A stretch of 64,000 bases of DNA, taken from NCBI RefSeq assembly GCF_963678635.1, contig NC_087066.1:1693745-1757744 (forward strand), given 5' to 3'. How positions within the stretch are numbered: position 1 is the stretch's first letter; the number at the start of each line of letters is the position of its first letter. This DNA is from Symsagittifera roscoffensis (lineage: Eukaryota > Xenacoelomorpha > Acoela > Convolutidae). This document shows, in pieces, positions 46,194 through 58,000 of this stretch. The notes below the pieces were generated by a model that saw only the letters and a program-made list of their open reading frames with translations, had not been told where the DNA came from and made no database searches. The position numbers were made by a program, and so were the translations under genes.

Positions 46194-46397
46194 TTGCCAC
46201 CCATTCCTGTTGCGCGGAGTTTTGAGATCCCTGAAATTTTTGAAAATTTTATACGGTTTAACAGTGAATCGAATGATCACGGGCGAATCATTTTGTGCGG
46301 CGACCCCAAAATGCTGAGAATTTTGAAGAAGTCAGCTTTATGGTTAGCCGATGGAACTTTAGCACCCAACTGCCGGCCTAAAACATGTAATTCTTAA
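46194..46397 (+). pseudogene. Fragment of a MULE-type transposase-like protein
   Basis: A 67-codon plus frame contains GRIILCGDPKMLRIL followed by SALWLADGTLAPNC. The arrangement (G-R-I-L-x-F-G-x-...-L-L-x-x-S-x-x-W-x-x-D-G-T-F-x-x-x-P) is the start of the MULE transposase domain, where the Asp of DGT is catalytic, as found in FLYWCH/MULE-derived proteins of invertebrates. The frame ends at once where the repeat beginning ATGTAATTCTTAA starts (46391). No other part of the transposase is visible. Confidence 0.45.
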
Positions 46398-46985
46398 GCA
46401 GCGTTGATTACTTTTACGTTTTAACAGTTTCTTAAATAGAGATTTCATTTTTCTCAAATTATTGAAATATATAATCTTCAAAGAGTGAAGAAACCCTCCA
46501 AACAAAAGATTCTGAATGCACTGCTATTGATCTCCGGTCATGTTGGGTTGGGAGAGGAAGGAGAATTAAAATTTGTTTGATTAAAATATGCAAAACTGTT
46601 TATGTTTTTGGACCATCGAAAAGTATATGCTTTAAAGAATGAAGAAATCATCCAAACCAAACATTCTGAATGCACTGCTGTTGATCTCCGGTCATGTTGG
46701 TTTGGGAGAGGTAGGAGAAAAAAACTTTGATTGGTTCTAGAATGCAAAACTGGTTATATTTTTAGACCATCGAAAAGTATAACCTTTGAAGAATGAGGAA
46801 ATCCTCCAACCAAACATTCTGAATGCACTGCTATTGATATCCGGTCAAGTTGGGTTGGGAGAGGTAGGCAAAAATAATTTTGATTGATTCAAGAATGCAG
46901 AACTTTATATACTTTTAGACCATCGAAAAGTATAATCTTTAAAGAATGAAGAAATCCTCCAAACCAAATCAATGAAATGGTTATG
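46391..46985 (+). repeat. Direct repeat array, ~155-bp unit x3 (left copy)
   Basis: Starts TGTAATTCTTAAGCAGCGTT. It then has three tandem units marked by TGAATGCACTGCT, TGATCTCCGGTCATGTTGG, GGGAGAGGTAGGAG and GACCATCGAAAAGTATA. One unit with the same start is found in the same orientation at 50778-51015, about 88% alike by eye. The pair brackets the tetraspanin locus. Confidence 0.85.
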
Positions 46986-47354
46986 AAAGTGATCTTCGAA
47001 ATGAATCACGATTTACCGCTGGCCTTAAAAAAGCTTTCTTTTTTTGAAAAAATAAGAAAAGATCGGCGATTCCTAAGATATGATCTTTCAGGAAAATCAG
47101 ACAATGTTCAGAACTAAAAAAAAATGGAGAAAACTGACGAGTTGTGACTTTACTTCGGCTCTACTTATATATAAAGCATGGTGCCAAACTGTGAAGTTTT
47201 ATTCCCAGTGAGATGCGGCCATGAGTGGTATTGCTAGAACAACAAATCTTGTCGAAGAATGGCATTTCGGGATCCAATCCTATTTCGGCGCAGCCCACCC
47301 GAGTAAGTGGAAAGTAGTGGGCAGCCTGCAAAAAGACGATACACTAGGTCAACC

Positions 47355-47465
47355 AAAAATTGATGTCATAAAATAAGACCAAAGGAGGACCCTTTGGTTG
47401 CTGAGCGCGTCGAGCTCTGAGGGGGAGCGTTACCCCGCCTTCCCCTAAATCCTATTGTAATTCTA
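47355..47465 (-). repeat. Repeat family A fragment
   Basis: Reverse orientation: GACCAAAGGAGGACCCTTTGG, GAGCTCTGAGGGGGAGCG and CCCGCCTTCCCCTAAATCC. Contains only the 5' part of the family. Confidence 0.6.
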
Positions 47466-47982
47466 GAAGTCAAAAACAGGTCAAGCGCCTTTTATAAGGA
47501 ATCAATGTTTGTTTCTCCCATACTCAGATCTCATTACAGAAGGTCACTTAGAGCCTATACCCATCGATGTGAGCTAAATTTCACAATCACCTCATTTATA
47601 TCTACTTTATTCTATTATATTTCAACTTTTACAAGCAGCTTTTTACATTGTACAATTGATCCATAGATGAGCTGAAAAATACGCAATATATGAGAATTTT
47701 GTTGATATTTTATTCAGCGAATTTTATTCGAAGCATCAAAGAGTGGAAAATGCCAAACAATGAGAACTCCAAAAGTGCATGATTACTTTTGAGTAAGCTG
47801 AAGCTGCGGTGTTCTAGTGGCTGTTTTTCGATCATGGGAGTTCTTTCAAGTCAATTATATTTAAAAGATGGGTAGATTTGACCCGGAAGGTTGACTTGAC
47901 TGGTACATGTTTGATAGAAAGTTAGTAAAAGCATAAACTGTGAAACTGTAGAAAATTGAATCGTTTGTTTCGATGTTTCAGT

Positions 47983-48904
47983 TCAACTCACATACGTAAA
48001 ATTTGGCTCATAATGATTGTGCGTTTCTTCCGATTGGGTTTTTGGCGTCATCTGGATTTTTTCTCCGGTCGAACAGGTGGCGGCGTAATTGCCCTGCTTT
48101 CTTAATTCAGTCAATGTTGCCTCGCTTTCCTGTTGTTCGTTCTGGTTGCCCCCTGTTTCATTGTTGAGGATTTTGTCCAGCTCAACTTGATTGCATAATT
48201 TTAACACAAAAAGTGATAACCAACTGACAAACCCAAGTACGAAGCAGATAACTACAGAGCGCTATTACAAGCTATTATAAGCTATTATAAGGTAATAATC
48301 TACAGTTTGAAAGAATTCATCCACCGCTTTCTTACACCCTCTTCTGTTCTTCTTCTCCTGATCACTCTCTCCTCAGCTGTCTGGGATGATGTCCAGTTCC
48401 GTGGAGTTCGGCCAATCGCAGTGGGAAGTGATGCCGCAGCAGCCGAAACGACCCTGCAGCTGGTCCCAGTTACGGAGTGCCTGGATGTCTGCTCTTTGCA
48501 AAGCAGCACTTTTGTCTGATGAAGTAGTTTCAGGGCTTCTCAGGCAAAAACTTAGGTTCCAATTTGAACTGCACTCGCTCGTCGTTTGTGACACAAAGAA
48601 ACCATAACGAATCAAATGCTACAATCATGAGAAAAAAGTATCCGAGCAGTTTAACAGTTTCATCTAGAAAGCGAGAGAAAGAAAGACGAGACCATACAGC
48701 AAGAAACAGCTGACTATTATTCTGGTGTCAGCTACATCCAGCATGTCTTGAACAGCTTTGGCTCTGGGAATCCACAAGCACACTAGGGGACCCACCACGA
48801 TAAGTGAGAGAAAGACGGCAGTATAAATTGGAACAATGATTCTAGCCAGCCAACGAGTGCACTTGTCTTCTTCGATGCTGCCAGAGCGGAAGAATCTGTA
48901 GGTG
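47983..48904 (-). pseudogene. Tetraspanin-like gene B, frame-disrupted
   Basis: Read on the minus strand, pieces in different frames add up to a tetraspanin: helix 1 IIVPIYTAVFLSLIVVGPL (about 48840-48780), helix 2 RIIVSCFLLYGLVFLSLAF (48725-48668), helix 3 LLGYFFLMIVAF, a large loop with WDQLQGRFGCCGITSHCDW (48445-48395) carrying the CCG motif, helix 4 VVICFVLGFVSWLSLFVLK (48250-48195), and a polar tail ending NFTYVS at 47983. Frame changes occur after helix 2 and in the large loop. A GT...AG pair of about 42 bp before helix 4 (48308-48263) could be a tiny intron. Tetraspanins organise membrane microdomains. As read, no single protein results, so I call a pseudogene, but sequencing indels cannot be excluded. 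Confidence 0.6.
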
Positions 48905-49559
48905 TTTTCCGCCAGGTGTTGACAGTTCCGTTCCAGTAGATTATACGGCTCATACACTTCGCCTTGCTGTGTTGCTTTGTGCTGCTCACCTTCTGCCCTG
49001 AGGAGCACCTTCTCAAAGTAATTCGCGATGTCCAAATTCTGGTACATATCCATTACGGCCACTTTCTTCACTTGATGTGGCCCACTGAGTCCGAAGAAGT
49101 TACTGCAGTTGTGGACCATGTTGCGTTCTTGTTCCTTTGGATGAGGATGTAGCCATCTTCCCTCTCTACACTACACTACCAGTTGGTGGTCCGGATCACA
49201 ACGTAGGAGTGATGCAACAACATCTTGGTCGGCTGCAGAAACGACACTTTGGAATCCAGAGCCACAGACTTGATGATCACATCCAACACCTGTTCATCTA
49301 GCCTACTTCCTTCACTACTCTTTGATGCTCTCCCACTGTCCTTTGTACTTTGTGAAGCGTTATCAGCTGAAGTCTGTTGTGCTCTTTCACCAACACATGC
49401 ATCATGCTGAACCTCGTCCTTCTCAACGACTCTCTTTTTATTTGCAATGCGATCTTCCAGAAACTGTTTCGCATTCTTAGCCAGCACACGCTCTTTTTTA
49501 TCGCTGAATTCTCCGTTGTCATAAAAACACAGACTAAGGTGGCCCATTTTGAGCGAGAA
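48905..49559 (-). pseudogene. LRAT/NlpC-like (permuted papain fold) region between two tetraspanins
   Basis: The minus frame 49547-49176 gives a polar linker rich in Ser, Lys and Glu and ends in KMLLHHSYVVIRTTNW, a His-headed beta strand followed by TAG. After a frame change, 49119 downwards gives a helix-rich part with EPYNLLERNCQHLAENTYRFF (about 48960-48895). The order His-strand, then N-C-x-H-(L/F) helix is that of LRAT-type and other permuted papain-like proteins (N-C-E-H-F in LRAT), with Cys as nucleophile. It runs straight into helix 1 of tetraspanin B in the same frame, so it would form that protein's N-terminal domain, or the C-terminal tail of tetraspanin A. The enzyme assignment is from two short motifs only. 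Confidence 0.4.
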
Positions 49560-50480
49560 CTCAGAGGTGACAGCATCACCTAAGAAAATAGCGAAGCCAA
49601 TAAGAAGCCCAATTTATGTTAAGCACGAGAAGCCTATGACGGCCCTTCTCCACGTTTTGATGTGATGCTTCACTTTTGACATGCATCCGAAACTATTCTT
49701 TTTTTTCCGTCTCATTCTTCCTACAACTGGCGGGCAGACTTTGGAGGGAGTTTTCGTTGCTCGAGATCCAGTCTTGATAGTCGCGGATTCCACAGCAGTC
49801 GAAGCTCTGCTGCACATTATCCCACTGTTTGCGAGGACTCAAATTGCTTCCTTTGATCCTCTTGGTGATTTTGTTTCGCAAGGGGTGCCTGGATAGATAG
49901 GTCTGGTTGGCAGTCCTAGCCACAACCAGTTTGGTCTCCATCTCGTATTCCATCAGTTTCGAGTCTATGATGTGATAGTGCCACAAGTACATCAGAACAG
50001 CAGTCACTAATGCAATGTGTACAAGCAGAGTCAGAACGGAGAAAGAAAAGGATTTATTCAGTCTAGGTTCGAACTCGCCGAGTCTTGCAAGGCAGGAAAC
50101 AAAAACAGGAAGAGAAGAGACACAAATGAGAATACCACACAGTGTCAAGAGGATGTGAACTTCGCCGGCGTCTATAATCGCCACGGCATGCTTCAAATCG
50201 CTCAGCCAGACAGCCAGAATAAAGACAAAGACACAGAGAAGTATCAGGGCAATCGGAACGCAGACAAAACTAGTCTTAGACCACGCACTAGAAGACCATT
50301 TTTTGAACGTGTCATGTGCAAAAAATTGTACGAAACCTCGGCCAAGTTTGCCCAATTGTGCAGCACTTTTTCTTTCTGCTTATTTGCTGCTTCGATATCA
50401 TCTGTTGTGGAGCGGGGTAGCAGTCGCTCGAAGTACTGGTCCATCCCAATGCGTCTCTCCCCCATGTCACTCTTGGACAC
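49560..50480 (-). pseudogene. Tetraspanin-like gene A, frame-disrupted
   Basis: From ATG 50480 a polar N-terminus of about 40 residues runs until a frame change near 50355. Then follow helices SFVCVPIALILLCVFVFILAV, VHILLTLCGILICVSSLPVF and FSVLTLLVHIALVTAVLMYL, and a large loop with QQSFDCCGIRDYQDW (CCG), ASC and GC motifs. These are the tetraspanin signatures in correct order. A run of eight A (49707-49714) shifts the frame before GCMSK, and helix 4 (AVIGFSCLT, then IGLLIGFAIFLG) is split by an in-frame TAA at 49620-49618. No intron is visible. Either it is a recently inactivated or retroposed copy, or the region has sequence errors. Confidence 0.65.
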
Positions 50481-50777
50481 TCTTTTCTCTCTTCTCTTCC
50501 CACATACGACATTGGGTTGATTGCATCAATACAGTCCAAAAAATACGCTCTGAAAAAATGGCGCATACTACATTTGGGCTTTACTTTTTTTCCACAAACG
50601 GAGAAAATATAGTTCCCACCATTTCAAAAAGTTTGATTTGGTTCCTATTGAAGATTCTATGCACGAATTCTGTTGGTTTCTATTTGATGCGTTTTGAAGA
50701 GTGGTGTTGAAATGGTGGGAAGTCTGAAGCTAACTGTGATGCAACAAAACCACGACCAACAAAAAACGACAAATAAA

Positions 50778-51015
50778 ATGTAATTCTTAACCAGCGTTGA
50801 TTAGTTTTACCTTTTAACAGTTTCTTAAAGAGAGATTTCGTTTTCTCAAATTATTGAAAAAAATAATCTTAAAAGAGTGAAGAAATCCTCCAAACCAAAC
50901 ATTCTGAATGCACCAATGTTGATCTCCGGTCATGTTGGGTTGGGAGAGGTAGGAGAATCAAATTTTGATTGATTCAAGAATGCAAAACTGTATATACTTT
51001 TAGACCATCGAAAAT
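50778..51015 (+). repeat. Direct repeat, right copy
   Basis: Starts TGTAATTCTTAACCAGCGTT and carries one unit with TGATCTCCGGTCATGTTGGG and AGACCATCGAAAATTGTAG, in the same orientation as 46391-46985. With the left copy it encloses about 3.8 kb containing the tetraspanin locus. Confidence 0.85.
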
Positions 51016-52017
51016 TGTAGCACAGGTACGTTTTGAACCAGCATTCATATGATTGCTGGGTTCTAGCACGACCAGAGTGCCACCATACCGCATGTAACTC
51101 ATGTTAGCACAATACTTGTACGACTCCAACAAATTTAATGTTTGTGCGTATGCAAATGAATGGCATGAGCTAATGGTTTTAGTTGGGTCAAATAGGCTGA
51201 ATTTTAGTTTGGATGGAAAAGGGGTAAGAGGGCAAAACATCGAAGAAATTGTAATTCGGTAACTATACTTTTCCTGAGAATTTTTAATTCAATTAGATGG
51301 TTAGAACTAAGCACGTGAAAAATTTTTGACGAATTTGAAACTATTTTCACTTTGAGTTGAAACTGGCGTTACTGAAACTTTCTAATGGACTGAAAAAATG
51401 CTTGTGTTTTTGTAAAAAGCTTTGTACTGTTTCATAAAAAATTCAATGGAAATCCTTAAGAGCAAAGTTAGGTAACGAGCAACAAATAGCCATACAGCAA
51501 GTCTTGCATAAATCCTTAAGTGTGCTGTTTCTACGCACTTTAATGACAGTAGCCTGTTGGAATGGAAAGACAAAACGTCAGCTTTATGTTTGCATCCTTG
51601 TGGTTTACACCAACCCCTAGAGGGATGGGAAAAGATTTAACACGTTTGTAGGCTTTATGCATAGCATAGACAGTTTGTACGGGGTCAGGTAGAGTATCAG
51701 GTTTTGCTGTGCAAAATAGATTGGAAAAGTGTCGCAGTGTCGACTTATCCGAAGTCTTCAATCTGCAGACTGTTTCACACTGTGTTCACAGAACTTCTAA
51801 TCTAACATTTCTGTAACAATTACATCATTTTAGCTCTTATTAATCGATTTCTTATAGCTTTTTAAAAACTTTGAACTCGATCGAGTTAAAATCTGAGTTC
51901 GAATTTCAATTAATTTCTACTGTCAATGTGTTCTGGTAATATGAGTTACGAAAAGGGTGATATGCAATTAGTAATCAATTCAACACAAATAGTCTACGAT
52001 AGTGCTTTCAAAACACT
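51016..52017. other. Downstream flank of the LRR gene, no gene recognised
   Basis: The 3' UTR of the minus-strand LRR gene should be in its right part. A 73-codon minus frame (51540-51761) containing FSNLFCTAKPDTLPDPVQ is open, but I recognise no family. Confidence 0.4.
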
Positions 52018-55000
52018 TCACACGTGGATTTCATCTTCATTCACATTCGCGTTCACATTTGCAGATTTCGCTGATGCCGCTCCTCTCGCCGGAGGGGGTC
52101 GAGGGGGAGGAGGTGCGGAATCGGCATTCGGGTCCGGGCTGTCTATTCGGGGGGAACCGGTTTCAAGTCCCTCTCGTGGTGAGAAGCGACCCCCTCTCCC
52201 GTCAGTGCTAGCGGAGGGCGGTTCAGGTCTGTTGGGGGGAGAGGGAAGGATTTCGATGTCGTTCTCCGACCCCCTTTCCGGATTGAAGTGTTCGTCGCTG
52301 GTGATGTGGATCTTGCGGCTGTCTCGGAATGAGGGGTCCACTGCTGTGCCGGACACTGGCGATCCCCCAGCCTGGCTGGCCGACTTGTCCGATATGTTGT
52401 CCAAGTATCTGTGGCCCTCCCGTGTGCCTAATCAAACGCGGAATCATTCGTGACATAACAACAGAAACAAAAAATCGAAGGCCATGTAGTCGATGAGCCC
52501 CCATTGGAGGGCTAAGAATTAGAATGAATTATGTCTCGAATAAACGACGATGCACTCAAAGATTTTCCACTGTTTCATAGATTCGTCTTCAAACACTATC
52601 AATGACAGGAGAAAAAGTGGCGATGTCGCCACCTAGAAACCAACGCCTTACGTTTATGCTCATATGAATTCAACTATACAAAAATGATCAAAAAAATGAA
52701 CCAAAATTTTGCATTGCCAAAGTAGACTAATGAAGAGAGTATTCTACAAAAACCATCTCTGTATAATAGTATTGAGGAGGATGGAATGAATGAGTGGATA
52801 CCTTGCAAAGGGTACTCCTCGAATGTCTCACTCTGGCCCTGTCTACACACAAGCACCACATACATGATGAGGGCGACGAGGACTGAGGCTGCAAAGGAAC
52901 CACTCACAATCAACGCAATCTCCCAGCTCTCGAAGTCATTCTCGATCCTGTCGCGGATGTCCTCGAACTCCCTGCCGACGATGGTGCCTCGGATGCCTCT
53001 GATGAAGCCACCTCTGCAGGTCAGCCCAATGAAGGTCACTTTGCCCTCTATCGCCTCGATTGTCTCCTGACAATCAACAAACAGCTTCCTTCTAATTCAA
53101 TGGAAAATGGAAAAGGAACGGATTCTATAAAACGTAAATATTGTTCAAACTCCCAAAATAGATTTTATTTAGTAGTTTCGACTCAAATATTTATTTGCCT
53201 TGCTCGAACTTTCAGGGTTTATCAAAATCAATTCGGTCATATGTCAAAGCGGTGCCGTTGGCAGAAATTGAGGTGGCCTGTGAATTAAGGAGGATGGGAC
53301 TGTTCATTAGAGATAATAAGCTGTAGGTGTGTTTCATGGAGACAGCAATAAGCCTCTGCTTCTCACTTTGAGGTCTTCGTCGCAGTACCAGGGGTTGCCA
53401 TCAACCATGACCATCATGTTGTTGAACTGTGCCCTCCAGAAGGCTCTCTCGTCTATCTCACTCAACAAGTTGTCCACCAGATTGACTGTCTTCAGATTAG
53501 GCATGCCTGCAAATGTCTCCGCCTCAATGTAGCTGATCCTGTTCCCGCTCAACACTATCTCCTCCAATTGCTAAACAAACACACACTCGCAGATAACAGT
53601 AGAATGCACTTTCACTCCAAATTCTAATAACAGAACCGGCATCAGTTAAAGAGTTTACTCAATCTTATTTCAAGTATACTCAAATTTTCATATTCAAACG
53701 TGGCTGGCATCTTTTGCGATCTCCGTTCCAAATTTTTTGCGATCTCCGTTCCAAATTTTGAACAATGTGATGGAATCTTTGTTCTCAGTGTGAGTATTCT
53801 TGCTGCGATTTTCGAAGAAAAATACGGAACAGTTGTGCTCGGGTGGTTTTTCTCCAGGCAAATTTCGAAAACGTATCTAGTTTTTGGTGACGACAAGATT
53901 TTTAAATCATGTGAAATTGATTGATGTCTTGAGCTCAAGTTTAAACAGACGCTTTAATTTTGATCGGTTTTTACAAAGTTACTAGTCGTTCATAACTGCC
54001 GGTCGTTCTGGAACATTAAACACGCGACACAGTTCGAACTATCAACGCGTAAACGGCGATTTAATCTGCTCAGATAGAGTGCTGATTTAAATTAACCGGA
54101 CTCTGGTACGGCGTAGTTTAGAGATCATTATGTTATTACTCTTGTGCTAGCTATCTGTGCTAAACTCGCCTTTGTCTATCAAGGTCGTGACCGACCTGCC
54201 AATCCGTTCTAGTTTTAACACATAAGTTCTCATTCATTCTTCTGCAACTTATGAAAGATTTGAGTTGTATTTATTTCATTGTCATGACATAATCTAAATA
54301 CTAAACTATCTATATTATTTACATTACTATAAACATAAACAAGGAGAATTGATTCTTGTTTTACGACTGTCTTTTATCATTCCACATGGCGCAGCCAGCA
54401 GTTTCGACCTCAGAGGATCGAACTGACCTGTTGGGCGTATCCGTATTTTGGCATAAACCAACTGCGGACCCACCCTGTAGCTGGGATTCGTGGATAGGTC
54501 AATTCAATTTGGCAATCACTCTGAGAGAGAGATGTGATCCACGAGAATTATTAAAACCGCCGGGTGTCGTACACGATGATCCTGCTCCAAAACCAGAAGT
54601 CGTGGGGGTGGATGAAGATGCTGCAGCAATCGCAAATCGTATTGCACGAAATGACGCGGCGGTCCGCAGAGTCACGGAAATGAATGAAGAGCGCCGGGCG
54701 AAAGGTCCCAGAGTTGCACCAGGAGTGTATTATTACGAGGTTGAACAACGTGTTAAATCTCGTTTATTTTTCTCGCTCGGCTCAGAAGGGAGGAAAAGAT
54801 TCCTCCAAAGTTATCCACATGCGGATCTGAGCGCATTATCATTTCGGGATTTCCACGAATTTTGTGTTCTCTTGTTCAGAAAGGAGAAAAATTTCATCAT
54901 CGAACGTATGCAAATATACAACGCAGTACATTCAGACCGAGAAAGTTTGGAAGCATTTTATTTGCGTTTGACGGGACAAGCCGCCCTACGTGGGTGGACA

Positions 55001-58000
55001 ATTGATCAAGAAAAAGAAGTCGTAAGAGATATCTTCATTGCCAAAATGAGATATAAGGATATTCAGAGAGAATTGTGTATTCATCCAGGTGCTACTCCGG
55101 AGGATTCTCTGAAATCAGCGTTACTCCAAGAAAAAGGAGCACAAACGGCCACCGATTTGCAATGGCAACTTGGGAGTTCGTCGACGACGGGCAATTCCTC
55201 CCAGGCAGGTGCCATTTTAGGTCAGAATTCCCGGATAAAACAAGAACCTACCTTCTCTGCCCAGAGTAAGAAATTTTCTGACAGGATTAGTCGGGCACAG
55301 AATAGTAAACAAAAGGGGTTCAACGAGAAATCGAAGTCGTGTTATTTCTGTGGCAACAGGTTTTCAGCAAACCACAAGCAGAGTTGTCCAGCCCGAAATG
55401 TAACTTGCAGGAACTGTAACAAAAAGGGCCACTTTGCCAAGTGCTGCAATTCTAAGAATGTAGCGAACGTAGAAGCTGAATCAGATGAGACAGTAGAAGA
55501 AAATTGCAACTTCATCACGTCCGATAGTGAGTCGGAATTGGCTGTTTTATCTGTAGCAGCAGGGAAACCAAGTCTTCTAATTAAGTCAGTGAAAAAATTG
55601 GAGGTGGTCAATGCCGCCACGGGCAAGTTACGTTCCATACAGATAACTCTACGTTGTGGCAAGACGTTTTTCAAGGCAACAGTGGATACTGGGAGCCCAG
55701 CTTCTTTCGTGAATAAGAAGACAGCAGACTATATATTGAAAACTGTTCCTTCAGCCAAGATCTTCACGGTTCAAGAAAGTCCAATCGATACAGTCTATGT
55801 TGACTATAATAGGAAGAAAATTCAATTGATGAATACGTTAATTATGGATGTATCATCTTTGGGATGGCATATCAAGTCTGCAAAATTCCTTATTTCAGAA
55901 AATCGTACAAGCTGTTTACTTGGTTTAGATTTGCAACCCCATTTGGGAGTAAGAACAACGCAAGTTAGACCAGATCGTCCTTTGGTGGGAGAAGTCTCCC
56001 AATCAAACCTGAATTTAACGTCGGATTCCTGGAAAACTCACTTCCAACTGAAATTTCATCGTGTATTCCATAGAGTAGGCAAAGCCAAAAACCATAAAGT
56101 ATTCTCTACATTCAAGTCCCCACTCGTTCCAATTCAAGAAAAGGGAAGGAGAGTACCGGTGCATATTCAAGATAAAGTTGGTCAAGAAATTCAAAAACTA
56201 ATTCATGAAGGACACGTGGTTAAACTGAATAAATGTACCAGTGAGCATTTCATCTCTCCGATCGTTATTACGGCTAAGAAAGATGGTTCTGTGAAATTAG
56301 CTATGGATGCTAAACCTATGAATGATCAAATTCATAAGAACCATTACCAAATGCCGAATTTGTTGGAACTGTTGGACTCGGCCGCCCAGATAATAACATC
56401 GGACACTTCGGGAGATGTTTGGTTTACGTCCTTAGATTTAAAATACGCATTCAGTCAGATTCCGCTCAGTGAGGAAGTTAGCCGTCATTGCAATTTTAAT
56501 ATCGTCTGTGGAGAACAAACTGGTACGTATCGGTTCAAAACGGGATTTTATGGACTCACGGACATGCCAAAGGAATTCCAAAAAGCGATGGATAATACCC
56601 TCCAGGGTTTGTCAGGAGTATTTTGTTTCCTGGACGATATTCTGATTGTCTCGAAGGGTTCAGTCGAAGATCACAACATTCTTGTAGATAAGGTGATAAG
56701 TCGTCTGGATGAAGAAGGTTTTGCTCTGAAACTTTCGAAATGCGACTTTTCTTTGAATCAATTATCTTGGTTAGGATATCATATTGATTCAGAAGGATAC
56801 AGACCGAAACGTTCTAAGATAGAGGCAGTTCTAGCTCTGGAACCTCCAAGGACGCTTAAGCAACTCCGTTCGTTCATGGGCATACTCAACCATCTACAAC
56901 GATTTTTGCCGAATATTCAGGTCCATTCAGACCAATTACGCCCATCCTTGAAAGCAAGTAAAAAAAGTAAATTCGTGTGGGGGGAATGCCAGCAGACCGC
57001 GTTCAGTAACATTTTACAAATGATAGCGAATATCACAAAGATGTACCATTATGACCAAAGTCGGAACTCGCGGGTGAAATGCGACGCTAGTCATAGTGGT
57101 CTGGGTGCTGCATTAGAACAAGAGATCAAAGAGGATGTTTGGGTCCCAATTGCTTTTGCGTCACGCTTTCTAAATGATCAGGAGAAGAAATACAGCACTA
57201 ATGAATTAGAACTTCTAGCAATTGTGTGGTCGTGTGAGCATTTTCGGACTTATTTGCTGGGAAATCATTTTGTAATTTTAACTGACCACAAAGCAATTAT
57301 ATCCGCGCTAAAGACTAACCGAGGTAATAAAACTCATCAGTCGCGCTTAACCAGATGGGCTGATAGGTTGTTACCTTTCGATTTTTATATCTTTCATATC
57401 TCCGGTGGTAAATTAGGAATAGTGGATTATTTATCCCGTTATCCAACATTTGAAGCACCGCGACCGAGTAATTTTGACGAACAATATGTGGTCAAATGTA
57501 TTAACCGATTCTTTGATGCATGCGATTTCTTGGACAAGTGGGCCAAATATCATTCCCTATCTAAAGAAGTACCTGATATCACGAAAATCAGCAAAAATTC
57601 TGTTGTATCCGATAATATTAATCTAATAGAGTCATTGGATATCAGTCAGTCTCGGGTTACTTGTTCCGAGTTAGACAATTTAATTGTCGCATCTAACAAG
57701 TTTGGAACTCTATCGGTAGAGGGCGCCCTAATTCAAAACAATCCATCTACTTCGCACAGAGTAAAATCGATAGAGGGCGACAAAATTTTAGCCAGTAAAC
57801 AAATTGAATTATCTCATCAATTCAATAAATCAGTCCTCTCTCCGCTAGAGGGCGTCCAAATTGTTGGTTCAAATTCTGGCCAATCAGCGTTGAGGAAATT
57901 CATGTCGACTTTTGTCACTTTCTCAGCATGGTTTACATTATATCTGCCAGTTCTATTTTCCTTGTGGTTTATTACTTTGGTCGTTAGTAATGTTGATCTG

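Noticed and set aside
48307-48607. Plus-strand ORFs over the tetraspanin B loop
   Set aside because: Antisense shadows; the minus strand carries the CCG motif.
51540-51761. 73-codon minus ORF as a gene
   Set aside because: No family, no splice or promoter context; could be chance or an old repeat fragment.
54356-54385. TTG as the gag start
   Set aside because: An ATG follows ten codons later in the same frame; TTG starts are not expected in an animal mRNA.
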